Shown in pieces: positions 36,282 to 49,300 of a stretch of 64,000 bases of DNA. The notes below the pieces were generated by a model that did not search any database, was not told the DNA's origin, and saw only the letters and a program-made list of their open reading frames with translations. The stretch comes from Hemileia vastatrix (lineage: Eukaryota > Basidiomycota > Pucciniomycetes > Pucciniales > Zaghouaniaceae). The stretch spans positions 3,322,183 through 3,386,182 of the forward strand of contig JASXTE010000002.1 of the NCBI GenBank assembly GCA_030280995.1, in the 5' to 3' direction. Position numbers and translations under genes: made by a program. How positions within the stretch are numbered: the first letter of the stretch is position 1; every line of letters starts with the position of its first letter.

Positions 36282-37540
36282 TTAATTTAATCTGTTGGTT
36301 TGCCTGCACTCAGACATGCTAAAATCAAGTTTTGTCTGCTGGTTTTTCTTCACTTTTTTTTGATTTAATTTGTCATGTTTGAACTGTAATTTTTCTCTTT
36401 CCAACTGAAGCTGTTGATTTCTGAGTGTAATATTTTCTTCCCTTTCAAGATTTGAGTTCTCTATCTCCATCTTTAAACAATCTTTCTCAATTTTTAAAGA
36501 ATTTTCATCCTTTTTGAGGAGGTGAAATAATTTTTTTCTTCTAGGTCAAATCCTTGGCTTGCAGACTTCTCTTGAGATTCCATTTTCAAAATTTCTATCT
36601 GAGAAATTTCTTTTGATGCAACAATTTTTACTTAAAAATTAAAGAAAAGTCAAAAAAAAAAATTATATAGAAATGAAACAACTCAAATAAGCCTTACCTT
36701 CTTCATGTTTGTCCATGATTTTCCATAAGTGGATAAGACTAATTTCAAACTTGATTGATTATTTGTGAAAGATGTCAAAGCCCTTCTTTTAAGTCTGTTT
36801 GGTGTTTTGATTTTCTCATCTTCTACACTGCTCTCAACATCCAAATCTTCATGAAAAGTATCTTTATTCACTCCAGCTGGGGTCTGGTTCATGATTGGTA
36901 TAGATATTATTAGGTCAAAAAAGAAATTTTTTTTAGTAAAAGTTGGAGGGAGGCTTTTTATAAAAGCCATATAAACTCACAAAAGCTGCATCATCTTGCT
37001 CATGGTCAGAATCATCACAAGCATCCTCTAAATATTGTGTATTGAGTATTGGGTTAATTGGCATTTCTAAATCATAGTTAATTTCAGAACCCAGTAGTTG
37101 AGAATCCTCAGTGTGTAGAGGATTTACATCATCTCTTTTCCCATAGAGATCATCCATCTGTTGATAGAGTGGGCACATTGAGTTGAGTTTTTCAGTGATT
37201 GAGGTGATTCCAATTTTGCAATCTTCTTCTGATACTCCAAAGCCAGTAGAAGAAGAAGCCATTTTTACTTTATTGTATTTTGAATGATAATTTTTGAATT
37301 TCTCTCTCATTTTCTTGGTTGTTAAGTCCATTGTACCTTTAGTTTTATTTTTTAGTTCAATTTCCATTTTCTGATACCCACTGATTTTTGAGGAAGGTGG
37401 GCATCCCACACGTGTAGACTTGTCACAGCCAAATCAGGCATCAAAATTTGATTCTGTTTGAAACCAATTGATCACAATCTGAAGGTCACTCCTGGTTAGT
37501 TGAGTATACTTTTGAGCAATGGTTTTTGGGAGAGGCATAG
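36282..37540 (-). pseudogene. Myb/SANT-like coiled-coil accessory protein of the Harbinger-like element
   Basis: Starts at about 37540 with LTRSDLQIVINWFQTESNFD, is cut by one TGA at about 37431, and continues in 37409-36933 with LTTKKMREKFKNYHSKYNKV and MASSSTGFGVSEEDCK, the pattern of Myb/SANT-like DNA-binding proteins that accompany Harbinger nucleases. An intron (GTGAGT donor after DAAF, acceptor before TPAGVNK at about 36880) leads to a basic region with TPNRLKRRALTSF. A GTAAGG donor at about 36697 then leads to a long charged coiled coil (EIENSNLEREENITLRNQQL) ending at 36282. It is expected to bind element ends or help nuclear import of the nuclease. An identical copy lies 5,320 bp downstream. 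Confidence 0.7.
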
Positions 37541-37979
37541 TTGAATTTAAACTATGGAGAGGAAAAAATTATTAGTGCATGGTAAACTTTGATAGTGGAA
37601 AAAGTGAAATCCTAACAAAGATTTAGCTATATAAGACAAAATGAAATAGAAAAAAGAATAAACACATGAGCTTGATAAGGTGATGATAAAAGATAAGAGA
37701 CAGAAAAGCTTACAGTGATGATGAATATATAAATTTAAGCAGGAGTCCATGATGATGTATTGTTGGGGGAAAAGTGGTCTGATGTAAAGTGGATTTTGGG
37801 AATGTTTGTATTGGTGGGCTGAATTGTGGTTGGGGTTATTGAGCAAGAATAGGAAGTATTTGACCAAGTGTTTGAGATGTCTAACCCCAATTCTGCCATT
37901 TATGATGGCATCTTGGAATGTCATTTTGAGACTGAAGTCTGCCAGGCATATATGGAAATGTTTGACACCCCCTATTAAT

Positions 37980-38347
37980 TAATCAATATTGTGGGAAGGA
38001 GGATCACTAGTATAAGTGTAATGATATCTTATATAAGTTTTTTTGTTCTTTGAAATTGGTGGTTCAGAGGGAATCGAGATAGTGGGAGATGTTGGTGTAT
38101 CAGGTGTGGAACAACATTCAGAAGCAAGAATTTGTGGCTGTTCATCATTAAGGTCAGGGTAGGGAAGTAAAACTAGAATGTTGTAGGAATTACAAAGAGT
38201 TGTAAAAAGAAATTAGGATTTGTGAAAATAACATCATTGGAGTAGGACATAGTTAAATTAAGAGGGTCAATCAGTTTGTAAGATGATAATTTTTGATCAT
38301 AACTAATGAGGATGAGATGTTTAGAAGATTTCAGTGTATTATAGTAT
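37980..38347 (-). pseudogene. Copia integrase C-terminus and hinge
   Basis: Minus-strand reading HLILISYDQKLSSYKLIDP and MSYSNDVIFTN matches the end of copia integrase, followed by a Ser/Pro-rich hinge (TPTSPTISIPSEPPIS) leading toward RT. It is separated from the integrase core by the 1.1-kb element and from RT by the Harbinger-like element. Confidence 0.7.
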
Positions 38348-39487
38348 CTAAGTATGATTTAATAGTAAATATTAATGGTCAAACTACTTATTGATAAATT
38401 ATTTACTGATTAAACCTCAGGGGAGGACTCATAAAATAGTTATGCTCAGTGTTAACTCACAATATTTGGATTGGTGCATGCTAGTGGTAAAAAATAGGTT
38501 AATATTATATAGTTATAGCTAAAATAAAGATAATATGAATTTATAAATGCCTTTTAATATATTTATATATGATAATAATTGTTTTATAATGTTTATTTGA
38601 ATTTTAGTAAGTAAGTGATGTCCAATAACCCATCAAATCCTCCCTTACTTATACCAAAATCCACTTGAGTGCGCAGACCTTCAATCCAGATGATGTCACT
38701 ACTCTCCCCCCCAATTAAAGCACTGAAAGGGCCAATCACCTCCCCATGGTGTCCACTTCAAGAAGGCTCAACACCTAGACCTCCAGTAAGGACCCTAGAT
38801 CACAATTGATGATATCCAAAACCCATACCATAAATAGAGAAAACAGATAAAAGCAGATACCATAAAGAAACAGGTAAAATAACTCATCCAAAGAGTATCT
38901 AAAGAAAAACAAAGAATATAAAGGCAACAAATCAACTTTAAAAGCCCCCAATTACATTCCCAAGCATCTATATAAACCCAGTAATCATATTTCAGCCCAT
39001 AAATCCTTGATAGTTTATCAAAGGAAGCAGATTAAGTTGTCCAAACTGGATATATGTGCCTGAAAAAGGTGTATATGCTTGTGTAGGCATTGTGAGTCCA
39101 TTGAATATGTCCATATGACCTAAAATAAGCAGAAAAATAAAGCTTATAGGCTATATAGAGGTTAAAACCCACTTATAGACCTATATATACATAATATAAC
39201 TCCATATTTCACTGAGTATGAGGTTTATGCATACATATAAGCTTATGTATGTCTATAATAACTTAATATAACTTAAGATAAGTATATTATAACTCCATTA
39301 ACACCTTAATAAGTATTATAAGTCTATGGTTAAGCTATTTAAACTTATATAAGTCATTTAATAGTGTAATGAATATATATATAATCATAATAACCATATA
39401 TATAAGTATTATAACCATAATTTTTACTTATAAGCTTAATGTAATTAAGGTTATCTTTTTATAAGCATAATAGATACTCAGTCCTGG
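38347..39487 (-). mobile_element. 1.1-kb AT-rich element, copy 2
   Basis: Reverse-complement match to 25305-26465, inserted between the ASFS residues and the later LISYDQ part of the copia integrase. The interrupted reading frame on either side proves insertion. No flanking duplication was obvious by eye. Confidence 0.68.
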
Positions 39488-39489
39488 GG

Positions 39490-39891
39490 ATATCTAGGCT
39501 GAAAGAAGCATTATCAAATTTCCCTTTCCTGAGGATATTAGGGATGTGAGCATATGGACTACAACCAAAGGTAAGGAGATGACTGATTTTAGGTTTCTGT
39601 TTGAAGAGGATCTCAAATGGAGATTTTTTTGAATTGAATCTTAGTAGAAGTTTGTTTGTGAAGGTAAAAAAAGGTAGTGACATCCTCAGCCCAGGGCTCA
39701 GCTGGTAGACTACCCTGAAATAAAATAGCCCTAGCCTTTTCTGTAGTAGTACCATTACCTCTCTCAGAAAAAGGATTTTTTTGAAGAGAGTAAGGAAAAG
39801 TGGTGTGCATTGAACATCCCTCACTATCAAGGAATTTTAGAAGTATATGGTAGCTGAATTCTTCTCTTTCATCATTCACCAGGTGGGTCAT
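39490..39891 (-). pseudogene. Copia integrase core fragment
   Basis: Two overlapping frames read EEFSYHILLKFLDSEGCSMH and SERGNGTTTEKARAILF, then FKKSPFEILFKQKPKISHLL, FGCSPYAHIPN and RKGKFDNASF, which are copia integrase blocks. A frameshift separates them at about 39700. The segment is the end of duplication unit 1, and the same sequence recurs at 44810-45211. Confidence 0.8.
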
Positions 39892-41601
39892 TTTTGTGTT
39901 AAGTTAACATTCAATCAATTTTTTAAATTTAATATATACAGAAAAAGTATACAAGTTATTATTTGCACCAATACATAGTTTTTTTAATCAATTGGCCAAA
40001 AACAAATTGAAGGATCCTAAAAATTTCCATCTTTCTAAATCTTGATCCATTTTAATGGAGCTTATACTTATTAATAAAGAATAAATACCTAGTATGGGTG
40101 TTAGAAAAATGATTTCAAGAAATTATATCATGATAAAATCTTACCAAAAGCTTTTCCCTTTTCAAATCCAGGTCTCTATCCTAGTCCTAATCAAAATTCC
40201 TCCTAATAGATTTTTATTCTTTAATATATGTCAAAGTAAAGCCATCTGATATAAATTTGAAACTAGATCTGACAATTTTTATAAGACATTATCTTGAACT
40301 CCATTGAATGAATGAACTTCTAAAATAAATTGAGGTTTATAACCATTACTGATAAATGAAGCAATAATATCCTTTCCACCAGTAGTTAAGTAAAAGAGTT
40401 TTTCTGGTAAATATTTCAAATAATTTTTCTTCTTACAAATTGTAGTTTTGCAAAAATTCAGATTTTCTAAGTGTCTAAAGTAAGCTTCACACCATTGCTT
40501 CATTTGAATTAATTTATGTTTTTGATATTCAGCTTTCTTCTCATTAGAAATGAATAATTTTCTATTAGATATGATGTTTGAATTTTTTTAAAGATGTAAT
40601 AGAAGAAATTGAAGAAAGATATGAGGAGGACATATGTTTTGATGACTTGATTGATGGAATTGAAGAAAGAGATGAGGAAGACATATGTTCTGAAGACTTG
40701 ATCAATGGAATTGAAGAAAGAGATAAGGAGGAGATTGATGAAAGTGAAGAAAAAGATGAGTACATATTTATTTCATATTTTTGAAAAAAAAGAAGTTAGT
40801 AAAAATGGTTGGAAATGTGTTGGGCATGCTTCCAGCACATTTCCAAGGCAGAAAACAAACTTACCAAATATTCTCAAAAGCAGTATAGAATCGTTCTGGG
40901 ACTGTTTCCAAAGTGATTTGGAGTAAAAAAAATGTTAATAAAACACTTGGAGATGGGCTGGGCTTGCTGCCAGCATGTTTTCGAAGCAAAAAAAGAAAAA
41001 AAAACTTACCAAAAATGCTTGGAAACAGTCTAGAGTTTTTCTGGGACTGTTTCAAAGCAATTTGTCCAGAAAAAAACACAAAAGAGTAAAAAATTAAAAT
41101 TAAAGTCGGTATAAAGAAAATCATGATAAGGTAGCACTCACCTTAGGTAAGTTTTGGAAGGGGCTTGAAGAGAAATATGAGGAACATGTGAAGCTGTGAA
41201 AAAAAAATACCTTGATGAAAGGGCAGAAAAATATGTAAAGAGGAAGAGAGTTAGGGGATTCTGGAAGGATAATTGTATGATGATTAGGATATGCATTATG
41301 AAATGCATTCGAAAATGTGTTTTGAAAAAATGTGTTCTGAAATGCATTATGAAATGTGATATGGAAGAGTTTCAAGGGTATGAGTTGAGGGCCTTTTCCC
41401 ACTGGGAAATTTGAATACATATAAATTGCATGTCCACCATGAAAGAAAAAATAAGTTACAAGATAATTATGTAATTAAAAACCTTTTTTAAGAAAGATTC
41501 TAAGAGATTTTCAAATTTTGACCAAAAAAAATATTGAAATCATGAACTTTATAAAGTCAGCATATAAAAAATTAAATTAATCAAGTAAATCTAGCAACTG
41601 T

Positions 41602-42860
41602 TTAATTTAATCTGTTGGTTTGCCTGCACTCAGACATGCTAAAATCAAGTTTTGTCTGCTGGTTTTTCTTCACTTTTTTTTGATTTAATTTGTCATGTTT
41701 GAACTGTAATTTTTCTCTTTCCAACTGAAGCTGTTGATTTCTGAGTGTAATATTTTCTTCCCTTTCAAGATTTGAGTTCTCTATCTCCATCTTTAAACAA
41801 TCTTTCTCAATTTTTAAAGAATTTTCATCCTTTTTGAGGAGGTGAAATAATTTTTTTCTTCTAGGTCAAATCCTTGGCTTGCAGACTTCTCTTGAGATTC
41901 CATTTTCAAAATTTCTATCTGAGAAATTTCTTTTGATGCAACAATTTTTACTTAAAAATTAAAGAAAAGTCAAAAAAAAAAATTATATAGAAATGAAACA
42001 ACTCAAATAAGCCTTACCTTCTTCATGTTTGTCCATGATTTTCCATAAGTGGATAAGACTAATTTCAAACTTGATTGATTATTTGTGAAAGATGTCAAAG
42101 CCCTTCTTTTAAGTCTGTTTGGTGTTTTGATTTTCTCATCTTCTACACTGCTCTCAACATCCAAATCTTCATGAAAAGTATCTTTATTCACTCCAGCTGG
42201 GGTCTGGTTCATGATTGGTATAGATATTATTAGGTCAAAAAAGAAATTTTTTTTAGTAAAAGTTGGAGGGAGGCTTTTTATAAAAGCCATATAAACTCAC
42301 AAAAGCTGCATCATCTTGCTCATGGTCAGAATCATCACAAGCATCCTCTAAATATTGTGTATTGAGTATTGGGTTAATTGGCATTTCTAAATCATAGTTA
42401 ATTTCAGAACCCAGTAGTTGAGAATCCTCAGTGTGTAGAGGATTTACATCATCTCTTTTCCCATAGAGATCATCCATCTGTTGATAGAGTGGGCACATTG
42501 AGTTGAGTTTTTCAGTGATTGAGGTGATTCCAATTTTGCAATCTTCTTCTGATACTCCAAAGCCAGTAGAAGAAGAAGCCATTTTTACTTTATTGTATTT
42601 TGAATGATAATTTTTGAATTTCTCTCTCATTTTCTTGGTTGTTAAGTCCATTGTACCTTTAGTTTTATTTTTTAGTTCAATTTCCATTTTCTGATACCCA
42701 CTGATTTTTGAGGAAGGTGGGCATCCCACACGTGTAGACTTGTCACAGCCAAATCAGGCATCAAAATTTGATTCTGTTTGAAACCAATTGATCACAATCT
42801 GAAGGTCACTCCTGGTTAGTTGAGTATACTTTTGAGCAATGGTTTTTGGGAGAGGCATAG
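41602..42860 (-). pseudogene. Myb/SANT-like coiled-coil accessory protein, duplicate
   Basis: Identical at protein level to 36282-37540, including the same TGA interruption (here about 42751). Since the lesion is shared, the stop predates the duplication. Confidence 0.7.
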
Positions 42861-43666
42861 TTGAATTTAAACTATGGAGAGGAAAAAATTATTAGTGCAT
42901 GGTAAACTTTGATAGTGGAAAAAGTGAAATCCTAACAAAGATTTAGCTATATAAGACAAAATGAAATAGAAAAAAGAATAAACACATGAGCTTGATAAGG
43001 TGATGATAAAAGATAAGAGACAGAAAAGCTTACAGTGATGATGAATATATAAATTTAAGCAGGAGTCCATGATGATGTATTGTTGGGGGAAAAGTGGTCT
43101 GATGTAAAGTGGATTTTGGGAATGTTTGTATTGGTGGGCTGAATTGTGGTTGGGGTTATTGAGCAAGAATAGGAAGTATTTGACCAAGTGTTTGAGATGT
43201 CTAACCCCAATTCTGCCATTTATGATGGCATCTTGGAATGTCATTTTGAGACTGAAGTCTGCCAGGCATATATGGAAATGTTTGACACCCCCTATTAATT
43301 AATCAATATTGTGGGAAGGAGGATCACTAGTATAAGTGTAATGATATCTTATATAAGTTTTTTTGTTCTTTGAAATTGGTGGTTCAGAGGGAATCGAGAT
43401 AGTGGGAGATGTTGGTGTATCAGGTGTGGAACAACATTCAGAAGCAAGAATTTGTGGCTGTTCATCATTAAGGTCAGGGTAGGGAAGTAAAACTAGAATG
43501 TTGTAGGAATTACAAAGAGTTGTAAAAAGAAATTAGGATTTGTGAAAATAACATCATTGGAGTAGGACATAGTTAAATTAAGAGGGTCAATCAGTTTGTA
43601 AGATGATAATTTTTGATCATAACTAATGAGGATGAGATGTTTAGAAGATTTCAGTGTATTATAGTA

Positions 43667-44807
43667 TCTAAGTATGATTTAATAGTAAATATTAATGGTC
43701 AAACTACTTATTGATAAATTATTTACTGATTAAACCTCAGGGGAGGACTCATAAAATAGTTATGCTCAGTGTTAACTCACAATATTTGGATTGGTGCATG
43801 CTAGTGGTAAAAAATAGGTTAATATTATATAGTTATAGCTAAAATAAAGATAATATGAATTTATAAATGCCTTTTAATATATTTATATATGATAATAATT
43901 GTTTTATAATGTTTATTTGAATTTTAGTAAGTAAGTGATGTCCAATAACCCATCAAATCCTCCCTTACTTATACCAAAATCCACTTGAGTGCGCAGACCT
44001 TCAATCCAGATGATGTCACTACTCTCCCCCCCAATTAAAGCACTGAAAGGGCCAATCACCTCCCCATGGTGTCCACTTCAAGAAGGCTCAACACCTAGAC
44101 CTCCAGTAAGGACCCTAGATCACAATTGATGATATCCAAAACCCATACCATAAATAGAGAAAACAGATAAAAGCAGATACCATAAAGAAACAGGTAAAAT
44201 AACTCATCCAAAGAGTATCTAAAGAAAAACAAAGAATATAAAGGCAACAAATCAACTTTAAAAGCCCCCAATTACATTCCCAAGCATCTATATAAACCCA
44301 GTAATCATATTTCAGCCCATAAATCCTTGATAGTTTATCAAAGGAAGCAGATTAAGTTGTCCAAACTGGATATATGTGCCTGAAAAAGGTGTATATGCTT
44401 GTGTAGGCATTGTGAGTCCATTGAATATGTCCATATGACCTAAAATAAGCAGAAAAATAAAGCTTATAGGCTATATAGAGGTTAAAACCCACTTATAGAC
44501 CTATATATACATAATATAACTCCATATTTCACTGAGTATGAGGTTTATGCATACATATAAGCTTATGTATGTCTATAATAACTTAATATAACTTAAGATA
44601 AGTATATTATAACTCCATTAACACCTTAATAAGTATTATAAGTCTATGGTTAAGCTATTTAAACTTATATAAGTCATTTAATAGTGTAATGAATATATAT
44701 ATAATCATAATAACCATATATATAAGTATTATAACCATAATTTTTACTTATAAGCTTAATGTAATTAAGGTTATCTTTTTATAAGCATAATAGATACTCA
44801 GTCCTGG
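43667..44807 (-). mobile_element. 1.1-kb AT-rich element, copy 3 (in duplication unit 2)
   Basis: Duplicate of 38347-39487 created by the 5,320-bp duplication, not by a separate transposition. Confidence 0.68.
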
Positions 44808-46309
44808 GGATATCTAGGCTGAAAGAAGCATTATCAAATTTCCCTTTCCTGAGGATATTAGGGATGTGAGCATATGGACTACAACCAAAGGTAAGGAGAT
44901 GACTGATTTTAGGTTTCTGTTTGAAGAGGATCTCAAATGGAGATTTTTTTGAATTGAATCTTAGTAGAAGTTTGTTTGTGAAGGTAAAAAAAGGTAGTGA
45001 CATCCTCAGCCCAGGGCTCAGCTGGTAGACTACCCTGAAATAAAATAGCCCTAGCCTTTTCTGTAGTAGTACCATTACCTCTCTCAGAAAAAGGATTTTT
45101 TTGAAGAGAGTAAGGAAAAGTGGTGTGCATTGAACATCCCTCACTATCAAGGAATTTTAGAAGTATATGGTAGCTGAATTCTTCTCTTTCATCATTCACC
45201 AGGTGGGTCATTTTTGTGTTAAGTTAACATTCAATCAATTTTTTAAATTTAATATATACAGAAAAAGTATACAAGTTATTATTTAGTAAGTATGTAAAGC
45301 AATAATAGGAATAAGAATCTGTAAGTTGATAGTAGTATTTATCTCCACCAAAAGATAAAGGAAAAATTCTACCACTCAAATATGCATTCACACACTCAAG
45401 AGGCTGTGTAGCTCTAGATATAGTACCAGAATAAGGTTTATGACATATTTTAGCTTTAAAAAAACTCTCACAGAAAGACTCATTCTATTTAAAAGGAAAA
45501 AATTAATCTCTTTTCTCAGAATTACCAAGTAATCTTGACTAGGATGGCCTAGCCTGTTGTGCCATGTAGTATAAGAATCACTGCTTGTGAAAAGAGAAAT
45601 AGGGCATACTGAAGTTTCCATCAATATATAACAGATTTCACATGATGGTTCAGGTGAGAATTGTGGAGGCATCAAAGATCAATTTTAAGATGGAGTTTTC
45701 AATATTGAGACCAATTTTTGGAAAAACTTTTCTGAGGGTAGGTAAGCTGATTAGATTGACTTGAAGAGATGGGAAATGGAGGAAATCATTTAATGTAAGT
45801 TTTTCATTATTAAAGGTAAGAGAGATGGAGCCTTGACTTTCACTTTTTGTAGAGGAGCCTTCAACAAACATAATTTTGGTTTTGTAATGAGAATAGTTTG
45901 AGAAAAGATCTTTAAAACAGATCATATGTTTGCTGGTTCCACTATCCAAAATATAACAGTGAAGATTGGCCATAGGAATATCAGAAAGATAAAGAAAAAT
46001 AATAGATTTTGGCTTCAGGCAGGTCCCAAGTTAAGTTTAATTATTTAAGTGGGGGTGCAACTGAAATAATTGCTCTTCAGTGTGCTTAGTTTTAGGATTT
46101 TGATGACCATTAGAGCAAAAATTCATGAGGTCTTTTGTCAATAGCTTTGAGGGCCTTTGAGGATTCAGGAAGTGAAATTTTAAAGTGTTCAAGTTGATAC
46201 TTTCAAGTGCCAAGACCAGTTTATTTAAATTAATGGAATCATTTCTTGAAAAAGCATTTTTGCTGAGAGGATGGCAGAGAGAAGAGAGTTCAGATGGGAG
46301 GCAAAACAA
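44779..46309 (-). pseudogene. Ty1/copia gag knuckle, protease, pre-integrase and integrase
   Basis: Minus strand in order: gag tail with a degenerate knuckle FCSNGHQNPKTKH (46309-46037), aspartic protease with YILDSGTSKHM (45973-45650), GAG-pre-integrase with TTWHNRLGHPSQDYLVIL (45675-45388), and integrase (45211-44810). Frame changes and stops separate the parts. Gag is cut off at about 46315, where a Ty3 RNase H sequence begins, so the 5' LTR and most of gag are lost. RT lies 14 kb away at 30316-30990 because of nested insertions and the duplication. Confidence 0.82.
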
Positions 46310-46334
46310 AAAATATAATGCAAGGAGATTTCCT

Positions 46335-49300
46335 TTGAGTTTGATACCCTACTTCCAATAGCTCCTTTTCATATATTTCATAGTTTGATTTGGCATCTAG
46401 TGGTGTATGTGACAAACATGCTACTGGGTGTAAGATATTTAAAGTATCAAATTGGGATAATACTTCCCCTAGTGCAAAGTCTGAGAAGTTTCATTCCAGG
46501 ACAAATGGCTTTAGTAAATCTGGGACCACAAGAATAGTGGCTGTCCGAAATTTCTTTTTCAGGTAGTCAAAAGCATCTTTTTGGATTCCTTCTTTGTGAG
46601 GTTGTAAAGTGGGCAGCAAATGTGGGAACATTTTTCAATAAAGTGTCAGTAAAAATTTTTAAAGAATATAAGTGACTGGAGCTCTTTCACTGATGCTGGT
46701 GTTTGCCACTCTGTTACTGCCTTTACCTTCTCCTGGTCCATCTGCACCCTATCCTTTGAAATGATCATACCCAGATAGGGGATTTCACTTACTGAGAAAA
46801 CACATTTTTCAGGTTATAACCATACTTGTGCCTCTATCAAGTGCTGCAAAAAATCCTTCACACGTATCTGGTGTTCCTCCGTTGATCTGGAGTAAATTAA
46901 GATGTTTTCTAGATACACTTTCACATATATCCATATTCTATCTCTGAAGATGCTATTGGTGAAGTTTTGGAAAGTGGTGGGTGTATTTCATGGACCAAAA
47001 GGAATTAGAAACCATTCAAAATGACCAAATTTAGTGCAGAGTGCCAGTTTGTATTAATCTCCTACTTTCAAATGTATGTTGTGGTAACCTGATGTAGGAT
47101 GTATAAATGTGAAGATCTCTGCACCTTGAAGAGTATCAATTAGCTTGCTAGTCAAAGGAAGGGGGTATCTGTTCTTTACCATCAGCGAATTGAGCCTTCT
47201 GAAATCCATGAAAGGCTTTAATGATAAATCCTTTTTATCTGAAAAGATCACAGGGGCAGCCCTGGGAGATTTTGATTATCTAATGAAGCCATTCTTCAAG
47301 TTTTCATCAATCATCTCTTTTAGTGCAATTAGCTTCAAGGTTGAAAATGGGATTATGCCACTAAATTGAGGAGTTGTGCCTGTAATAAGGTCAATGGAAA
47401 ATTCATATGGTCAATGAGGTGGCAAAGTCTTGACTCCTCCATCTTCAAGCAGTGGTAAGAATTACCAATAGATTTCAGAGATCATTTCCTTAAGGCTTTT
47501 TTTGGTTTTGAGTACTGGGCCTTGGCTGTAATATTGGCAGATATGTTCCATGCTGTTGTGTTGCATTCTAGCACCTCCTCTTCTTCTAGGCCCCCCAAGT
47601 CCTTAAACTTTTTATCAAAAGAAATTTTCAGTCCTTGTGGAAATTCTACTGGTGATAATATCAAACCAGGTGACCTTTCAAGAGGGTCCAGAGGGTTGGT
47701 TTTTTATCTTCACCCTTCACCTTTCCATCTTCCACCTTCTTCCTTCTCTTTTGCACCTCCTTCTCCTCTTGCTGTGCTTAATCCCCTCTCTGGTCCTCTC
47801 TGGAGCTCCCTGTGGGTGCCCCATCTTCAGCCTGATTCTTAGAATCAAGAGAAAGCATAAGTTCTGGAAGAAATTTAACTGACAATAACATAAAATCAGG
47901 AGATTTTCCAGGATGACCCCTGACCTCTGAAGGGGCCAGGGGGCCAATACTTTAGCAACAGTTTTCCCTTTTCTTCCCATTCAAACTATCTTTTCAATCC
48001 AGTCAATGTGTGGGTTATATTGGTCCAGAAATGTCATCCCCAGTACCATGTCATACTGGTCTTTCAGTTTTGTAACATATGCCTTGCATTAAGACTTCAT
48101 TCCATAGCCCCAGAATCTTCAAAAAAACCTTTTATCTTACTTCTCCTCCCCCACCTGGGGATCCATCAAACATAATTAGATTCCTGGGTTGGTCAATTTT
48201 ATTTTCTTTTTATTTCTCTGTAAAAACTTTTTGCAAATAAAAAATTTTGTGGCTCCATAGTCCAGAAGGGCTCATATATTCATTTTGATGTCAAGGGCCA
48301 TTAAAGGAAAGTTTAGTAAAGTATGATTATCATTTATTTAATGTGGCTTACACTCTGATAATTCTACTTCTAACTGAATCTTATATTCTTCCTCTAATCT
48401 GCTCAAGGAGGGCACAAACTTCATTCCTGAGTGCTGTATTTTACCTGCACTTTTCTTGTGCTATCCTCCACTTCACTAACCCTGTCAGCCCAGAAAAAAG
48501 TGGCTACAGCTGGCTTTCATCAAATTACAAGAACCAATGAAGGGTTTCAATGTTATGGAATTAGTACAGGCAAAATGATCTGAATTGGAAACTAGTTTAA
48601 AAATAATATTTGTACTTTCAGAACCAGTAGTAGTGTATATATAAAAATATACCAGTAATTTATACAAATGAATGTATCACTAGAGCAATATACAATATAT
48701 ATAAAGTATATTTTCAAATCACAATTCTTGTACCAGTAATTTAATACACAGACTGCATCAAAAACTAAAATCTTAAGATTTTAATTTACTCAACCCAATA
48801 ATCCCAAAAACAATATTTCATAGCAGACAATAATGCAAAGAACAATATCAGATAATATAGCTCACTCTATATTCAAGAGGTGGCACATTTCTTACTGTAG
48901 GTATTTAAAAGTTATTTAATACATAAAAAATTATAATTTTAAATAAAAGATGGTTATAAAAGACAGAAAATAAGCTCTATATATAGTAAAGTCATCCTTA
49001 TCATGCCCCATGATGTATTAAAGACTTCTAGAGCCAAAGATCCTACTATCTAGATTTCAGACCCCCTCCAGATTGAATGCTGTGTACCAAAATGTGTCCC
49101 AAGCCTATGGTAGCTGCATGTGCCCCAGTCTTTCTTAGGATAAGTCAAGTATAAAACCCTATTAACTTCCCACATCATTTTCTTACAGCATTCTCATGAG
49201 AGACACACAATATATCTAATAATGGTGTAAAAATAACATCTGAGATGAGATAAAGTGAGGACAGATATAGATAGAAGAAACTAAAAGTAAATAGAGTGGA

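Larger units (their letters stand above)
31034..37972. mobile_element. Harbinger-like composite transposon, copy 2, 6.9 kb
   Basis: Terminal inverted repeats of about 30 bp begin GGGGGTGTCAAA at 31034 and end with its complement at 37972. The flanks TTAATA and TATTAA are themselves symmetric, so the target duplication (TTA, TAA or TTAA) cannot be resolved. It sits between the hinge and RT of a copia element. Cargo: a plus-strand DDE nuclease (31388-32651), a minus-strand Tet-like dioxygenase (34200-35200), a hairpin minisatellite piece (35463-35760) and a minus-strand Myb/SANT-like coiled-coil protein (36282-37540). All genes carry lesions. Confidence 0.8.
34645..39964. repeat. Tandem duplication unit 1 (5,320 bp)
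   Basis: The segment from GCACCAATACATAG at 34645 to TTATTATTT at 39964 is repeated immediately at 39965-45284 with offset 5,320. Every stretch compared is identical. The unit runs from inside the Harbinger-like element, through its right end, the copia hinge and a 1.1-kb element copy, into the copia integrase. There is no transposon signature at the breakpoints, so it is a segmental duplication or an assembly duplication. Confidence 0.9.
39965..45284. repeat. Tandem duplication unit 2 (5,320 bp)
   Basis: Second copy of 34645-39964. It carries the N-terminal exons of the Tet-like gene (about 39965-40520), minisatellite and acidic/serine repeat (40578-41080), Myb-like gene (41602-42860), right Harbinger terminus (about 43292), copia hinge (43300-43667), 1.1-kb element (43667-44807) and integrase (44810-45211). 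Beyond 45284 the copia frame continues into unique sequence, so this is the copy joined to the original copia 5' half. Confidence 0.9.

Noticed and set aside
47482..47980. Overlapping frames on both strands in the Ty3 remnant
   Set aside because: They lie between RT and protease remnants of the minus-strand element and show no independent motif.
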